From: Flammeovirgaceae bacterium UBA6059
Lineage (GTDB): Bacteria; Bacteroidota; Bacteroidia; Cytophagales; Cyclobacteriaceae
Direction: 5' to 3'
Assembly: GCA_002435755.1 (NCBI GenBank)
Contig: DIYH01000030.1
Coordinates: 1 to 64,000, forward strand
DNA: 64,000 nt
In this document: one piece after another, positions 25,167-34,101 of the stretch
Layout of the letters: each line of letters opens with the position of its first letter
Numbering within the stretch: position 1 is the stretch's first letter
Position numbers and translations under genes: made by a program
The notes under the pieces: model-generated
What the model saw: the letters and a program-made list of their open reading frames with translations, nothing else
What the model was told of the DNA's origin: nothing
Database searches by the model: none

Positions 25167-26031
25167 CTAGCTTTTCTTTAAGTTTCTGGTTTTCCTCGAT
25201 CTTGTCATCGAGATCAAGTAGTGCAACTGAAGCCGGTACCATGGCCATCTGCTCCATGTGCAGTGCACCTCCGGCCATGTTTTTCATCGCACGGAAAAGA
25301 TCGATATCGCTTGGCTGCTGTGGCTGCTGGTCCTGGGTAGACCGATCATCTGTACCGCCATAGACATGGTTAAACTGCTTTGCCCATCTCTCCCGGTGGG
25401 TCTGGAAGTGATAAAAGATGGCCAGCCGAATGCCGATAGATACTTTAGCTATCTGACGGCTAGTGCTCTCGACCCGGTGATCATTGTACGGCTCTCGGGG
25501 ATCACCATTGTGCGTGACGGGATCGGGTTTAGTGACTTTTGGACGATAGAGTGCAGCTACCAGTTTGTTAAGTGCTTTCCTCTTATCGCCTTCACTTCGA
25601 GCGGCAAGGTATTGACGGTAGTAAGTCTCAGTCTTGATCCACTCCAGGAATATCATGTAATTGAGCAGCTTGGAGAGTGGCGGCCCATAGAGCCACTTTG
25701 TTGGTGACCAAAGGCTAGGGATCTTCAGGATAGGGAAACGATTGTTCGGAATTTCGGGAGTAGTAAACAGAAATTCTGTAAACAATGCTGTATCGGTCAA
25801 TCCCGCTGGTCCAAGTCGCTTCTTCAGGTATCGCGCGAGTCGCCAACGCCTGGAAAGATTGAGCAGGATGGCAATGAAAAGCAGGACTTTGCCATCGATG
25901 GTGCCGCTACGAGCACGAACCTCCAGCACCTGCCTTAGTTGCAGCTTGGACAGCTCACCCCAGGCTCCCGGCATATACTTGTGAATGGGCTTACGACTGG
26001 AGTCGTCTTCGTAGAACCAGATCTCGTTCAT
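25153..26031 (-). CDS. Phage structural-region protein
   Basis: 292 aa. Basic, helical, rich in Trp and Arg (LFTTPEIPNNRFPILKIPSLWSPTKWLYGP). Two bases separate it from the holin gene, so it is transcribed with the lysis genes. Not recognised. Confidence 0.55.
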   Translation of the reverse strand: MNEIWFYEDDSSRKPIHKYMPGAWGELSKLQLRQVLEVRARSGTIDGKVLLFIAILLNLSRRWRLARYLKKRLGPAGLTDTALFTEFLFTTPEIPNNRFPILKIPSLWSPTKWLYGPPLSKLLNYMIFLEWIKTETYYRQYLAARSEGDKRKALNKLVAALYRPKVTKPDPVTHNGDPREPYNDHRVESTSRQIAKVSIGIRLAIFYHFQTHRERWAKQFNHVYGGTDDRSTQDQQPQQPSDIDLFRAMKNMAGGALHMEQMAMVPASVALLDLDDKIEENQKLKEKLDAAH

Positions 26032-26523
26032 CTATTCCTTTTTTGAGGACTTCAAATAAGTGGCCACCAGTGGAATGATATTCTTAATGGCACGCTCGCC
26101 GAAAAGGAATCCGAGCACCAGGAAATTGATGATCCAAAAAGAAGACTCCAGCTGTGTACCTTTTTCGATGGTCCACTTTCCGGAATAGACCATGATGTCC
26201 ATATAGGCTACCATATAGCCCCACATAGGTCGCTGCACTCCCCTCAGGAAGATCACGATCTTACCGATCCATCCAAACTGCTGAAGATCTTTCGCTGTAC
26301 CTTCAAGCTCTGAGATACGGTCATTGAACTCTTTTTGCTGCTCGAGTTGTTGGTCAGCAACTTGTAGCTCGATCTGGTGGGCATTCTGTCTTATGGCCAT
26401 CTCTAACCGAGCGGCCTCTTCCGGAGTGGCCTTAGGTGGAAAATACTCTTTGATACCATCAATGATCTTTCCTCCAAGTCCATCACCACCAAATAGCGAT
26501 CCTATCGTCTTTATCAAGCTCAT
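26032..26523 (-). CDS. 3-TM holin
   Basis: 163 aa. N-terminal coiled coil (about 30-85: AARLEMAIRQNAHQIELQVADQQ) followed by hydrophobic stretches: WIGKIVIFLRGVQRPMWGYMVAYM, then SSFWIINFLVLGFLFGERAI. This is the layout of GTA/3TM holins. It lies directly after the M15 endolysin gene. Holins form membrane pores that release the endolysin at the end of infection. Confidence 0.75.
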   Translation of the reverse strand: MSLIKTIGSLFGGDGLGGKIIDGIKEYFPPKATPEEAARLEMAIRQNAHQIELQVADQQLEQQKEFNDRISELEGTAKDLQQFGWIGKIVIFLRGVQRPMWGYMVAYMDIMVYSGKWTIEKGTQLESSFWIINFLVLGFLFGERAIKNIIPLVATYLKSSKKE

Positions 26524-26525
26524 GG

Positions 26526-26984
26526 TCAGATGATCAGTTCGAAATGAGGTAGGTCAATGAAGCGTTCGTTAGGATCCTTCTGCACCAATACTCCGTCGCT
26601 GTTCCAGTCATTGCCCCAACGGAGTTCATGCTTGATCAATCCGCGAGCTTTAAGGTTTTTTGCGGTAGCTATGATCACACCACCCAATACACATAAGTGA
26701 TCTTCATCCCACATGATCTTTTTGGGCCAACAGTAGATATCTATGGCCATGCTTGGAAAATGATTGTGTTTGGATTTTTTCTTAAACCCGTCTTTATGGG
26801 TGACGATTTTCCCTGGTGTGGTACGCCCCTGTTGGTAGAGTTTGTTCTGTACTTCAGGAGATCTGTGCCCATGGGCTACTCCAAAGTCGATGGGAGATAC
26901 TTTTAAAGCCTCATTGATGATAGTCACCAAATCAGGATGACATGACATGAGACGGTCGTGCGAGGTTTGAGATAGCTTGAACAT
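26526..26984 (-). CDS. M15-family peptidase (endolysin)
   Basis: 152 aa. Features of the M15/VanY fold: HGHRSPEVQNKLYQQGRT (38-54), the zinc-ligand stretch with His75 and Asp82, WGNDWNSDG (123-131), and LPHFE with His147. No signal peptide, so release needs the neighbouring holin. Expected to cut peptidoglycan stem peptides. It belongs to a compact lysis cassette together with the holin and the coiled-coil membrane protein. Confidence 0.8.
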   Translation of the reverse strand: MFKLSQTSHDRLMSCHPDLVTIINEALKVSPIDFGVAHGHRSPEVQNKLYQQGRTTPGKIVTHKDGFKKKSKHNHFPSMAIDIYCWPKKIMWDEDHLCVLGGVIIATAKNLKARGLIKHELRWGNDWNSDGVLVQKDPNERFIDLPHFELII

Positions 26985-26997
26985 AAGACCAAGCTAG

Positions 26998-27010
26998 ATG
27001 CAATTGCATG
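26998..27010. repeat. ATGCAATTGCAT palindrome, copy 1
   Basis: GATGCAATTGCATG lies 14 bases upstream of the endolysin start, between the lysis genes. The other copies are at 30051 and 33449. Confidence 0.55.
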
Positions 27011-27027
27011 CTGGTCACAGGACAGTA

Positions 27028-27399
27028 TTAGTCCTGCCATCTGATAAGGAAGGCCTTGAATTTATCATACCATGCAGCTATTGTTCCAAAAAACAATACT
27101 ACACCTGCGACCAGACCCCAGGTTCTTTTCTTGATTGTTCCTAGTGCCTGGAAAAACTTACTGTACTCTTCCAGTCCGTCCAGGCGATCATTCACCTTTT
27201 GGTTGAGTTCCCGCTGTTTTTTCTGCTCAAGGTGGATATCATCAAGCTTTTGCTCTACATGCTTACGGAAGCGATTGTCTTCTTCCTGCTCGTGGACAAG
27301 CCCCTTGATCTTAAGCTCTTCATCACCGACGATCCTGATGAGGATCTTGTCAAGCTTCTTGGCGTTCTCTCTTAAGAGTTGTTCGTTTCCATCACTCAT
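27028..27399 (-). CDS. Coiled-coil membrane protein of the lysis cassette
   Basis: 123 aa. Long helix with heptad-like pattern (about 5-85) ending in one TM segment, TWGLVAGVVLFFGTIAAWY (about 94-112), and a short C-terminal tail. This XhlA-like layout is typical of phage lysis-associated proteins. It may be a holin partner or a spanin-like protein; no lipobox is present. Confidence 0.6.
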   Translation of the reverse strand: MSDGNEQLLRENAKKLDKILIRIVGDEELKIKGLVHEQEEDNRFRKHVEQKLDDIHLEQKKQRELNQKVNDRLDGLEEYSKFFQALGTIKKRTWGLVAGVVLFFGTIAAWYDKFKAFLIRWQD

Positions 27400-28358
27400 A
27401 GATCTATGATTGAGCTTTCTGACTCATCGAACTCATCCTCTTCAGGATCGATATAGTGATCACTCTTGGTAAAGTCGGCATAGGTACTGGCATTAGCATT
27501 GAGGAATTTGATCAGCCGGGTACTGGCTATGTGGGCAAATTGCTCGTGCTGTGAGACGATGGCGTGCACACGACCACTGTCTGCTGGCTCGGTACCTTCA
27601 TAGTTACCGCTGAAGGCATTGTTGTACAAGTTCACGCCAGTCTCATCGATAATGACCGGCAGCTCTTTAACCGCTTGCGCATAGCTAAGATGAGCTGTGA
27701 CGACTTGCAGGTCGGTGAGAAGGTTTTGATTAGCAGCATTCAGTCCAGCATCTGTAAGTAGTTGGGCTTTGATCTGAATATATAAGGTAGCGCCTAATAG
27801 CTCAGTGATGGTGTCGCGCTCTACCCTGGAGATGATCGGCTTTAGGTCCTCAAAAAGTCTCCGTTTGATTGTGACATACTGACTAAACTCGAGGGCAGTG
27901 TTGATCAACCTGCTCCTGGTCTCAGTATGCGTGATCCAGGTAGGATAAGTGGCTTTGTTTTCCTCCAGGAAAAGTATCAGTTCGTCGATAGCATCAAAGC
28001 CGGTATCCATGTACTGCTTCTTGGCATCCTTGACCTGCCACTGAAAAGCCGGCTTCATATCTCCGGAGTGTTTGGCCTGGGCTCCTGAGTCAGTCCACAG
28101 GATATTGTTGCCTGCAGCGCTGAGCCAAAGTGCTAGATTGGCCAATATGGGATGGATCATCTGCAGGACTTCTTTTTGCACATCTGAAGGAGTTCCTTCA
28201 TAAGCCGTGACAAGCTCATCGAATAAACCCTGCCCGAATATAGGGAGCAGCATCTTTCGCTGGATCTTCCGAATGGAAGTTTCGAAAGGCTTGAACTTTA
28301 AGGCCGCAGCGACTTTGACATTTTCTTTAAAGTCGGTTTCGTTAATCAGTAGCTTCAT
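27396..28358 (-). CDS. DUF6712-like phage head-tail protein
   Basis: 320 aa. MKLLINETDFKENVKVAAALKFKPFETSI at the N-terminus matches the DUF6712 protein found downstream of portals in Bacteroidota phages. Almost entirely helical, like a connector or adaptor. Start overlaps the portal stop by 17 nt. Confidence 0.65.
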   Translation of the reverse strand: MKLLINETDFKENVKVAAALKFKPFETSIRKIQRKMLLPIFGQGLFDELVTAYEGTPSDVQKEVLQMIHPILANLALWLSAAGNNILWTDSGAQAKHSGDMKPAFQWQVKDAKKQYMDTGFDAIDELILFLEENKATYPTWITHTETRSRLINTALEFSQYVTIKRRLFEDLKPIISRVERDTITELLGATLYIQIKAQLLTDAGLNAANQNLLTDLQVVTAHLSYAQAVKELPVIIDETGVNLYNNAFSGNYEGTEPADSGRVHAIVSQHEQFAHIASTRLIKFLNANASTYADFTKSDHYIDPEEDEFDESESSIIDL

Positions 28359-29694
28359 TCGTGTCGGCTATTCTTGTACTTCTGTCTTTGGTAGTGGTTT
28401 GGTCAAGGGTCTGCATGACCGGATTGTTGTAGTAGAACTCGACAACATGATATTCGGTATTCCAGCCGTTGTACTCAGCAGCTACTTCAAATGGCTTGAG
28501 AATGATCTCGGAATGTGGGGTGAGGATTGCCTCAGCCATATTGAACAATTCACGTTTGTCGGTACCCCCGAAATTGCCGCTATTCTTACTAGGTGTAAGC
28601 CCCAACATTGAAGGCACTATCCCTACACTGCTGTACATATTGATCAGTGCGTCAGTGCCATCCTCGATGTACATACCATCTTTGAGTTTGGTCCCGATCT
28701 CCTCAATCTTTACTCCTGGGAATTCCTTGGCAGTATCCGGATTAGTTTTGAAAGTGGTGGCCAGGTTTTTACCGGCATTGTGCACTCCCTTCAGCAGATC
28801 TGTTATCCGCCTAAATTCTTTCTTCCTCTCTTTGGCCTTTTTCTTTTCATCCCAGCCCTTGTATTCATCACCAAACTTCTGGATCCAGTAGTAGTCCGGG
28901 AACTGGATGTGAAACTTAGGAGAGATCTGGTTGTCCATCACTGCCAGTTTCCATTGAGGTATCTTGTTAGAGATCTCCAGTATTCCATTATGACGGATAC
29001 TATCCCATCCGGAAAGTTGGTAGTGTGTTTTCCCGGTAGGGTAGCAAAGGAAATAGATCAGGTTGTTCTCATCTAACTCTCGGATATCATGGTGATTGTC
29101 ATGGATACTATCCAGGAAGGGCAGCTCAATAGTCTCTTCATCATCGTACCTGGCATCTGGCCAGTTGGCATTTACATAGACACTCTCGATATCACCCTGG
29201 CTATTTTGTAATCCTAACCTGCATTGCGCGGCATCACGGACAAAGATCTTCCGGATTTCTTTCCGATCGCCCTGTAGCATGAGCTGAGGAAATACGTTTA
29301 TGAAGCCGTAGAAATTACGTGCTGCAGCAATCGAGTAATACCAGCTTTCGTTGATCAGCTCACGGATTTTTCGCACATGCTTACGATCGATCTTGTCGCT
29401 TGGTACTGGAGAATCGTCTAGGGGATCTAAGAACCGAAACTTAAGGCCACCAGCAATCAACATCCTGGCTTGCATGTCTATGGCACGGCTTAGGTTTGCA
29501 TTGCTGTCCAGGTCCTTGTATACCAGCTGCGGGAAATTATTGCCATCGCCCCAAGGTTTGATATTCTCGATTGAGCCTTCGTAGATAGAGTTGACAACTG
29601 GCCTTGTGATGCTGGCACGGGATTCAGAGTAGGCTAGCTGTAGGCCTTCATCGTACATGATGGTGTAGTCACCATTGCTGTATTCCTGGATCAT
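28342..29694 (-). CDS. Phage portal protein
   Basis: 450 aa. Assigned from length, position between terminase and head-tail genes, and content: an N-terminal DEGLQLAYSESRASITRPVVNS wing, a central alpha-rich stem, IPQWKLAVMDNQIS, and the C-terminal SVGIVPSMLGLTPSKNSGNFGGTDKRE, which matches the pattern PS.LG....g.n......, usual in portal proteins of tailed phages of Bacteroidota. Portals form the dodecameric DNA channel. Confidence 0.75.
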   Translation of the reverse strand: MIQEYSNGDYTIMYDEGLQLAYSESRASITRPVVNSIYEGSIENIKPWGDGNNFPQLVYKDLDSNANLSRAIDMQARMLIAGGLKFRFLDPLDDSPVPSDKIDRKHVRKIRELINESWYYSIAAARNFYGFINVFPQLMLQGDRKEIRKIFVRDAAQCRLGLQNSQGDIESVYVNANWPDARYDDEETIELPFLDSIHDNHHDIRELDENNLIYFLCYPTGKTHYQLSGWDSIRHNGILEISNKIPQWKLAVMDNQISPKFHIQFPDYYWIQKFGDEYKGWDEKKKAKERKKEFRRITDLLKGVHNAGKNLATTFKTNPDTAKEFPGVKIEEIGTKLKDGMYIEDGTDALINMYSSVGIVPSMLGLTPSKNSGNFGGTDKRELFNMAEAILTPHSEIILKPFEVAAEYNGWNTEYHVVEFYYNNPVMQTLDQTTTKDRSTRIADTNEATD

Positions 29695-29954
29695 CTGACG
29701 CGCTTATTGTTGAAATGGGTGATCAATGGAATATGTACGGCACGCACCTGGCCACCAGGGAAATGTAGGTTAACCGTTGATGACTTCCGGTTGGCCTTAG
29801 ACCTGCCTTTTACAATGACACCCTTAGCATTGATGATGGTACCTGGTTCATCGTTCTTGCCACCATGTGTGGTAAAGGTGATGTCGTATGGTATAGGATC
29901 CCCATTGTGATCTCGCTGCATCATCGCCTCGAGCATATCTTTCAGCAGTATCAT
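29691..29954 (-). CDS. Small phage protein, unknown
   Basis: 87 aa from the ATG at 29954 (MILLKDMLEAMMQRD). Beta-rich middle (PGTIINAKGVIVKGRS, STVNLHFPGGQVRAVHI). Stop overlaps the portal start by 4 nt. Unknown function. Confidence 0.55.
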   Translation of the reverse strand: MILLKDMLEAMMQRDHNGDPIPYDITFTTHGGKNDEPGTIINAKGVIVKGRSKANRKSSTVNLHFPGGQVRAVHIPLITHFNNKRVR

Positions 29955-29972
29955 GCAATAAAAATGAAGCAA

Positions 29973-30234
29973 TAGACACCAGCACTACAGGACATGGCAC
30001 CCTGAGGCATGATCTGAGTTGGCACATGGTCATATATCGCTATTTTTTCTGATGCAATTGCATCGAGCCGATAGTGCGGGGAGCGATCGACCGTCGCATG
30101 CGTTTTTTCTCTTCCTACCGGAATGGGGTAAATCACTGAAAAAGAGTACCTACCGGAAATCTTTTCTTTCTTCAATACGACAAAACCATTTACAGACGAC
30201 CTTCCTGATATGTAAATGGAAGGTACTATAGGGT
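29973..30234. promoter_or_regulatory. Intergenic region upstream of portal operon
   Basis: 262 bases between terminase large subunit and the portal block. Holds the palindrome GATGCAATTGCATC (30051-30064), a TACCGGAA element repeated near 30115 and 30150, and an A/T-rich stretch. No convincing terminator. Probably carries a promoter for the portal-lysis-tail genes. Confidence 0.35.
30051..30064. repeat. ATGCAATTGCAT palindrome, copy 2
   Basis: GATGCAATTGCATC, a perfect 14-base palindrome, about 87 bases upstream of the 29954 gene start. Confidence 0.55.
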
Positions 30235-31893
30235 CTAACCTAGCATAGCACCGCCATGCTGCTCAGTGAGATGTCCAAACTGGGTCTCAGACATGCCTAC
30301 AATCAGGATGTCATGCGCATCGGTGATATGTGGTGCATCTTCTTGTGGGAAACCTGATTGTTTCTCCTTTCGCTTGTCTTTCTCAAAGCCGTTCTCTTTG
30401 CCTCCAGGAAGTGTGTTGGTGGTTTTGAGTACTTTGATCAGCTGCTCATTGTTGGTGGTGTTGATGGACCAGGTGGGCAGGTCAGGATCTGTGCCGGCCA
30501 TCATATCTGAAAAGAAGTTGTACTTCTTGTCATGGCCTGCAGCCTGGCCCTGATCTTTTCCAATCACGGTGAAGCCGGCTTTTCTAAGCCTATCCTGGAC
30601 TTCATCAGCAAAATTGTAATCAGTACTACTGTTGCCGGCCTTGGAGTTGTGGTCATAGTGATAGTAGACGGTCTTGCCTTCACGATACTTGTAGTACTCT
30701 GCAAACCAATCGATGCAATGCTTGATCTTCTTTGGCTCCAGGACGTGATGGGAGTTTTGCACCTGGATATGATTTCGACCTGAGCGTTTCTTTTGCTGGC
30801 CGACTACTATACATGTGATTGCCTTGTTGTGGTCTAGTCCGATGTGTAGCGGGAGATCGTTCCGACAGTCTTTATCCCACCTACAGTCGCGCTTTATCGT
30901 TGTGTAGTCATCGATCTGGAGCCTGTCCATGTAAGCATGATCACTGGCTGTGTAGCTATGGATTGACTCATCAAACATCGGATAGAAACCATTCTCGATG
31001 TAAGCCACCTTCTCATTGAGTACACCGAGTTGATAGGCATAATCCGACAAGACACGCTTGTAGTTTTTAATCACGTCGATACCCAGGGCATGGATATTCT
31101 CTAAAGTGCTCGCATAACTCACGTAGACCTCTCCTGAGCGTAGTTCGTTGAGGTCGCTGATCAGTTTATTGATTTCCCTTTCGATGGCCTCTCTACGCCG
31201 CTTTCCTTTGATCTTCTCCAGCTTCTCCCGTAGGTTGAAGATATGCTGCTGGATATTGATGATCATCTCTATGACATCTTCGTCCACCAGGTCTTCATAG
31301 TCCAGCAGCCAGGTGCCTATGCCATCCCTGGGCATGTCCGTACAGAGCAGCCTGCTGTGGTGTAGCGAGAGGTGGCCAAAGTGATCTTCATTGCCACGGA
31401 CGGTGGCGTCTACTTCATCGTAGTTTTCCTGCTTGACAAAGCGCATCTCGTCTCCGCCGAGGTAGTCCAGATCTGCAGCATTTCCTTTGCCTTTACGGTC
31501 CATAGAGATAAGCTGTTGGCCGGCACCATTCCAATGATGGATAAAGTGCTTAGGATCTGTGACCTCAAGGAAGGGTACTGGTCGCTTCAGATGCTCAGGG
31601 GCTTTTTGGCGTACCCAATAGTGCTCATTTTGGCGGTAGCCCAACCGTGCCCAACCCCTGATCAGCTTGGGGATGATAAAGGTGAGCATCTTGTCGTAGG
31701 TGACGGATATGATGCCTCCCAGTGACCGGGGCATCTGCCGAACACACTCATAGAAGTAATCGGCTAATAAACCTTCGGTCTTACCGGTGGCCCGGCCCCA
31801 GATGCAAATCATGATCTGCGTCTGGATAAGGTTGACCATGATCTGTGGCCAGTTGTGATGTACCTGGTTGCGCTCTTTAGTTTGCTGGCTCAT
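30235..31893 (-). CDS. Terminase large subunit
   Basis: 552 aa. Walker A GRATGKT at residues 33-39 in the ATPase half, a Walker-B-like hydrophobic strand ending in GGDEMRF near residue 150, and a nuclease-type strand HIGLDHNKAITCIVVG near 345, matching the RNase H-like C-terminal domain of large terminases. It packages phage DNA into proheads together with the small subunit upstream (start overlaps its stop by 4 nt). Confidence 0.85.
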   Translation of the reverse strand: MSQQTKERNQVHHNWPQIMVNLIQTQIMICIWGRATGKTEGLLADYFYECVRQMPRSLGGIISVTYDKMLTFIIPKLIRGWARLGYRQNEHYWVRQKAPEHLKRPVPFLEVTDPKHFIHHWNGAGQQLISMDRKGKGNAADLDYLGGDEMRFVKQENYDEVDATVRGNEDHFGHLSLHHSRLLCTDMPRDGIGTWLLDYEDLVDEDVIEMIINIQQHIFNLREKLEKIKGKRRREAIEREINKLISDLNELRSGEVYVSYASTLENIHALGIDVIKNYKRVLSDYAYQLGVLNEKVAYIENGFYPMFDESIHSYTASDHAYMDRLQIDDYTTIKRDCRWDKDCRNDLPLHIGLDHNKAITCIVVGQQKKRSGRNHIQVQNSHHVLEPKKIKHCIDWFAEYYKYREGKTVYYHYDHNSKAGNSSTDYNFADEVQDRLRKAGFTVIGKDQGQAAGHDKKYNFFSDMMAGTDPDLPTWSINTTNNEQLIKVLKTTNTLPGGKENGFEKDKRKEKQSGFPQEDAPHITDAHDILIVGMSETQFGHLTEQHGGAMLG

Positions 31894-32498
31894 TTGACCT
31901 CTTCATAACTGATGGTCTCGGCTACCTTTTGGCCAAACTCTTTGCTACGCTTCAGTTGCTTGAGCTTCTCGAGCTGCTCTTCCCAGTTTTCTGGTAAGGA
32001 GCGCTTAAACTTCTCAGGGAAATGCCCGATGATGATAGGCTGCATCTCGAAGGTCTCGTACCGCTCTGCTTCCATATTGCCCATATGGGTATTGATGATC
32101 TCGTAGTAGAGTTTGGAAGCGGCCACAGCTGAGCGGTGATCCCGGTCGGTCTCAGCGTCATTCATCTGCTTCATGACACGTCCCAATAGCACATCGAGGT
32201 GGAAAGGCATACTGTGCGCCACCGTCTTACCTTTGATCATCTGGGTGCGTTCAAAAAGCATCCTGGCGGTAGGGGCACTTATCCCGTAGGTCTCCTGAAG
32301 AATAGGTACTACCTGGAGCCTCGAGGCGTATTGCTGTATCAGCTCTGCTGTGAAGTCCATCTTATCACAATAGGCTTCCAGTGGTGTGCTCAGGCGATGA
32401 CGCGGCAGCCTGCCTTCATAGAAGTCAACTACCTGCTGCAGATCGGCCTTGCCCAACTTCAGCTCTTTGTCAGGCGCTTTCTGGATTTCATCAGTCAT
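31890..32498 (-). CDS. Probable terminase small subunit
   Basis: 202 aa. Called from position immediately before TerL and an N-terminal HTH-like region (LQQVVDFYEGRLPRHR, then VVPILQETYGISAPTARMLFERTQ). The rest is helical with charged C-terminus. The family itself is not recognised. Confidence 0.6.
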   Translation of the reverse strand: MTDEIQKAPDKELKLGKADLQQVVDFYEGRLPRHRLSTPLEAYCDKMDFTAELIQQYASRLQVVPILQETYGISAPTARMLFERTQMIKGKTVAHSMPFHLDVLLGRVMKQMNDAETDRDHRSAVAASKLYYEIINTHMGNMEAERYETFEMQPIIIGHFPEKFKRSLPENWEEQLEKLKQLKRSKEFGQKVAETISYEEVK

Positions 32499-32501
32499 AT
32501 A

Positions 32502-32702
32502 TCAGATGTTCTTGGCTTTGATCTCCCAGATCATGTCAGTGAGGTCCTGTATGCGCTCCCAGTCAATCAGTGATTCATCCTGATCAACATGTACCAGATG
32601 CTGAAAAGTGAGGTCATTGAGTGCCTTGAGGAAAGCATCAGGATTTTCATAGATGCGCTCCAGATGGTCGATAATGTGCTCGTGGATTTCTGCTGGTTTC
32701 AT
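32502..32702 (-). CDS. Small phage protein, unknown
   Basis: 66 aa from the ATG at 32702, whose codon overlaps the stop of the 217-aa gene (32699). Helical and acidic (IHEHIIDHLERIYENPDAFLKAL). The longer frame to 32750 is not needed. Confidence 0.5.
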   Translation of the reverse strand: MKPAEIHEHIIDHLERIYENPDAFLKALNDLTFQHLVHVDQDESLIDWERIQDLTDMIWEIKAKNI

Positions 32703-33352
32703 ATGGCTTGGCTTATTCTGCGATCTGCTTCCCGCTCTACGGATTTCCAATACTCTTTCTTTTCCTCTGTCTTGGCGCGGCTTACGTTGCTCCGGGCATT
32801 GTTGCGGATGCGGGTAAGGTCAGCGACATTGGTGGCATTGTCGAACCTGGAGAGCACAGGATCGGGAGGTGGTGGTGGGAGCTGACCATGGCACTCATAG
32901 TAGTACAACTGGTCCCAGCACTCGCGAAGCTCCCGACCTAGTGCTACGATCTCGGTAGCCAACTCGGCAAGCTTGGATCTTGGGGCCTTGGCTTCTACAC
33001 AAAGCACGTTTTCCCAACGTAGCTGGTCCTGACGGCTGAGGGCACGATTGCGCCGCTGCTCTATGGCGATGACAGCTGGCGGTTTGTCTTGCTGATGAGC
33101 CCGGGGACGCTTTAATCCTACGCTTTCAGCTTCGGTGTACGAGGCGCGGGCCCCTAAACTAACAGGTGGTTCAGGATCGAGGCAGTCTTTGAGTAAACTT
33201 TTGAGTTGCTGGGTGAAGAACTTGTTTTCACCAGAGGAGAGTACCCTGGCCATGGCGGGATCTGAGCAATACTCCTGGTAGAGCTGCACTGCCTGGTCAT
33301 AGTCCCACTCATCGAGAACCTTCCGGATCTGATCATTTTTCATAGCAACCAA
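32699..33352 (-). CDS. Phage packaging-region protein
   Basis: 217 aa, charged and helical. Middle part basic and disordered-looking (KRPRAHQQDKPP), followed by a long helix (RSKLAELATEIVALGRELRECWDQLYYYECHG). It could be a scaffold, packaging or small-terminase-like protein. First gene of this transcription unit, after the terminator at 33494. Confidence 0.55.
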   Translation of the reverse strand: MVAMKNDQIRKVLDEWDYDQAVQLYQEYCSDPAMARVLSSGENKFFTQQLKSLLKDCLDPEPPVSLGARASYTEAESVGLKRPRAHQQDKPPAVIAIEQRRNRALSRQDQLRWENVLCVEAKAPRSKLAELATEIVALGRELRECWDQLYYYECHGQLPPPPPDPVLSRFDNATNVADLTRIRNNARSNVSRAKTEEKKEYWKSVEREADRRISQAI

Positions 33353-33448
33353 ATCATTATGGTTACCACCAAATAGAAAACTCCTATCCAGTAATGGATC
33401 CTGCGGATAACCTTCTTCTCCCTTTTATTCATCAGGCAATGATATGGG

Positions 33449-33467
33449 GATGCAATTGCATTGGAGA
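33449..33467. repeat. ATGCAATTGCAT palindrome, copy 3
   Basis: GGATGCAATTGCATTGG, 97-115 bases upstream of the 33352 gene start. A CTTCGAGGGCCTCAG element follows at 33473-33493. Confidence 0.55.
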
Positions 33468-33493
33468 GGACAATGCTTCGAGGGCCTCAGTGT

Positions 33494-33524
33494 AAAAAAA
33501 GCCAGGCGCTAACCTGGCTTTCCC
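33494..33524. terminator. Terminator after secreted cargo gene
   Basis: A7 then GCCAGG-cgctaa-CCTGGC (33501-33518). On the minus strand this is a 6-bp GC stem followed by a U run, 20-45 bases after the 33540 stop. Confidence 0.75.
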
Positions 33525-33539
33525 AATCTATTAAGTTTT

Positions 33540-33926
33540 TCAACTGATAGCCGTCGATTGTTTGTAGTAAGCTATCGGTTTTACAGCTAGTAATCTCAAT
33601 CCATCGTTTGGACTTAAAACCACTATGCTGTTCTGAACAGGTGGTGCTCTCCCTCTCTTCTCTACGGGATCGGCTTGCCTTTGAGCATCTGCGCTGTTTG
33701 GGAAGGCGTAGCTAACATACAGCTCTGCTACCACGAGGGCAGCTACAGCTTCTGCAGAGAGATTGAGATCGTCAAGGTCTGGTAAAGGACCATTGATATC
33801 AACAAACTCGTACGTAGAGAGATCGGAAGTAACATCCACATCGGGATTGTCGGCGTTCAGAAGACCGACGATGGCCAGCAGCCACACTAGTAAACTACTG
33901 CCCAGGGCTGTGAATAGTTGCTTCAT
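33540..33926 (-). CDS. Secreted protein, insulated cargo gene
   Basis: 128 aa from the ATG at 33926 (MKQLFTALGSSLLVWLLAIVGLLNA, signal peptide or N-terminal anchor); a longer frame to 33992 starts inside a CGGATT-type repeat. The mature part is acidic then basic (EKRGRAPP). It lies alone between two terminators and the head operon, so it is a likely lysogenic-conversion (moron) gene. Function unknown. Confidence 0.55.
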   Translation of the reverse strand: MKQLFTALGSSLLVWLLAIVGLLNADNPDVDVTSDLSTYEFVDINGPLPDLDDLNLSAEAVAALVVAELYVSYAFPNSADAQRQADPVEKRGRAPPVQNSIVVLSPNDGLRLLAVKPIAYYKQSTAIS

Positions 33927-33982
33927 GTGGATGAAGGTAGATGAAACATTATCTTGGTGAGAGGACATGAAGTAGACGAGAA

Positions 33983-33998
33983 CGGATTGCAAATCCGC
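33983..33998. repeat. CGGATTGCAAATCCG palindrome
   Basis: CGGATT-GCA-AATCCG perfect hairpin located in the gap before the head-operon terminator. Another short palindrome class typical of Bacteroidota intergenic DNA. Confidence 0.5.
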
Positions 33999-34034
33999 GA
34001 TAGAGTTGGTTCCCTAGAGCAAATAATGAGAATC

Positions 34035-34065
34035 AAAAAAGCTCCGGAGAAACTCCGAAGCTTTT
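34035..34065. terminator. Terminator of the head operon
   Basis: A6 then GCTCCGGAG-aaa-CTCCGAAGC with T run on the other side (34041-34061). It ends transcription of the head genes (34102-38907) on the minus strand. Confidence 0.75.
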
Positions 34066-34101
34066 GATGAAACATTCAAATGAAAACAAGAAAATCAGAG
34101 A

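Noticed and set aside
29951..30175. 74-codon minus-strand frame over the intergenic region
   Set aside because: Passes through a palindrome and has no protein-like pattern.
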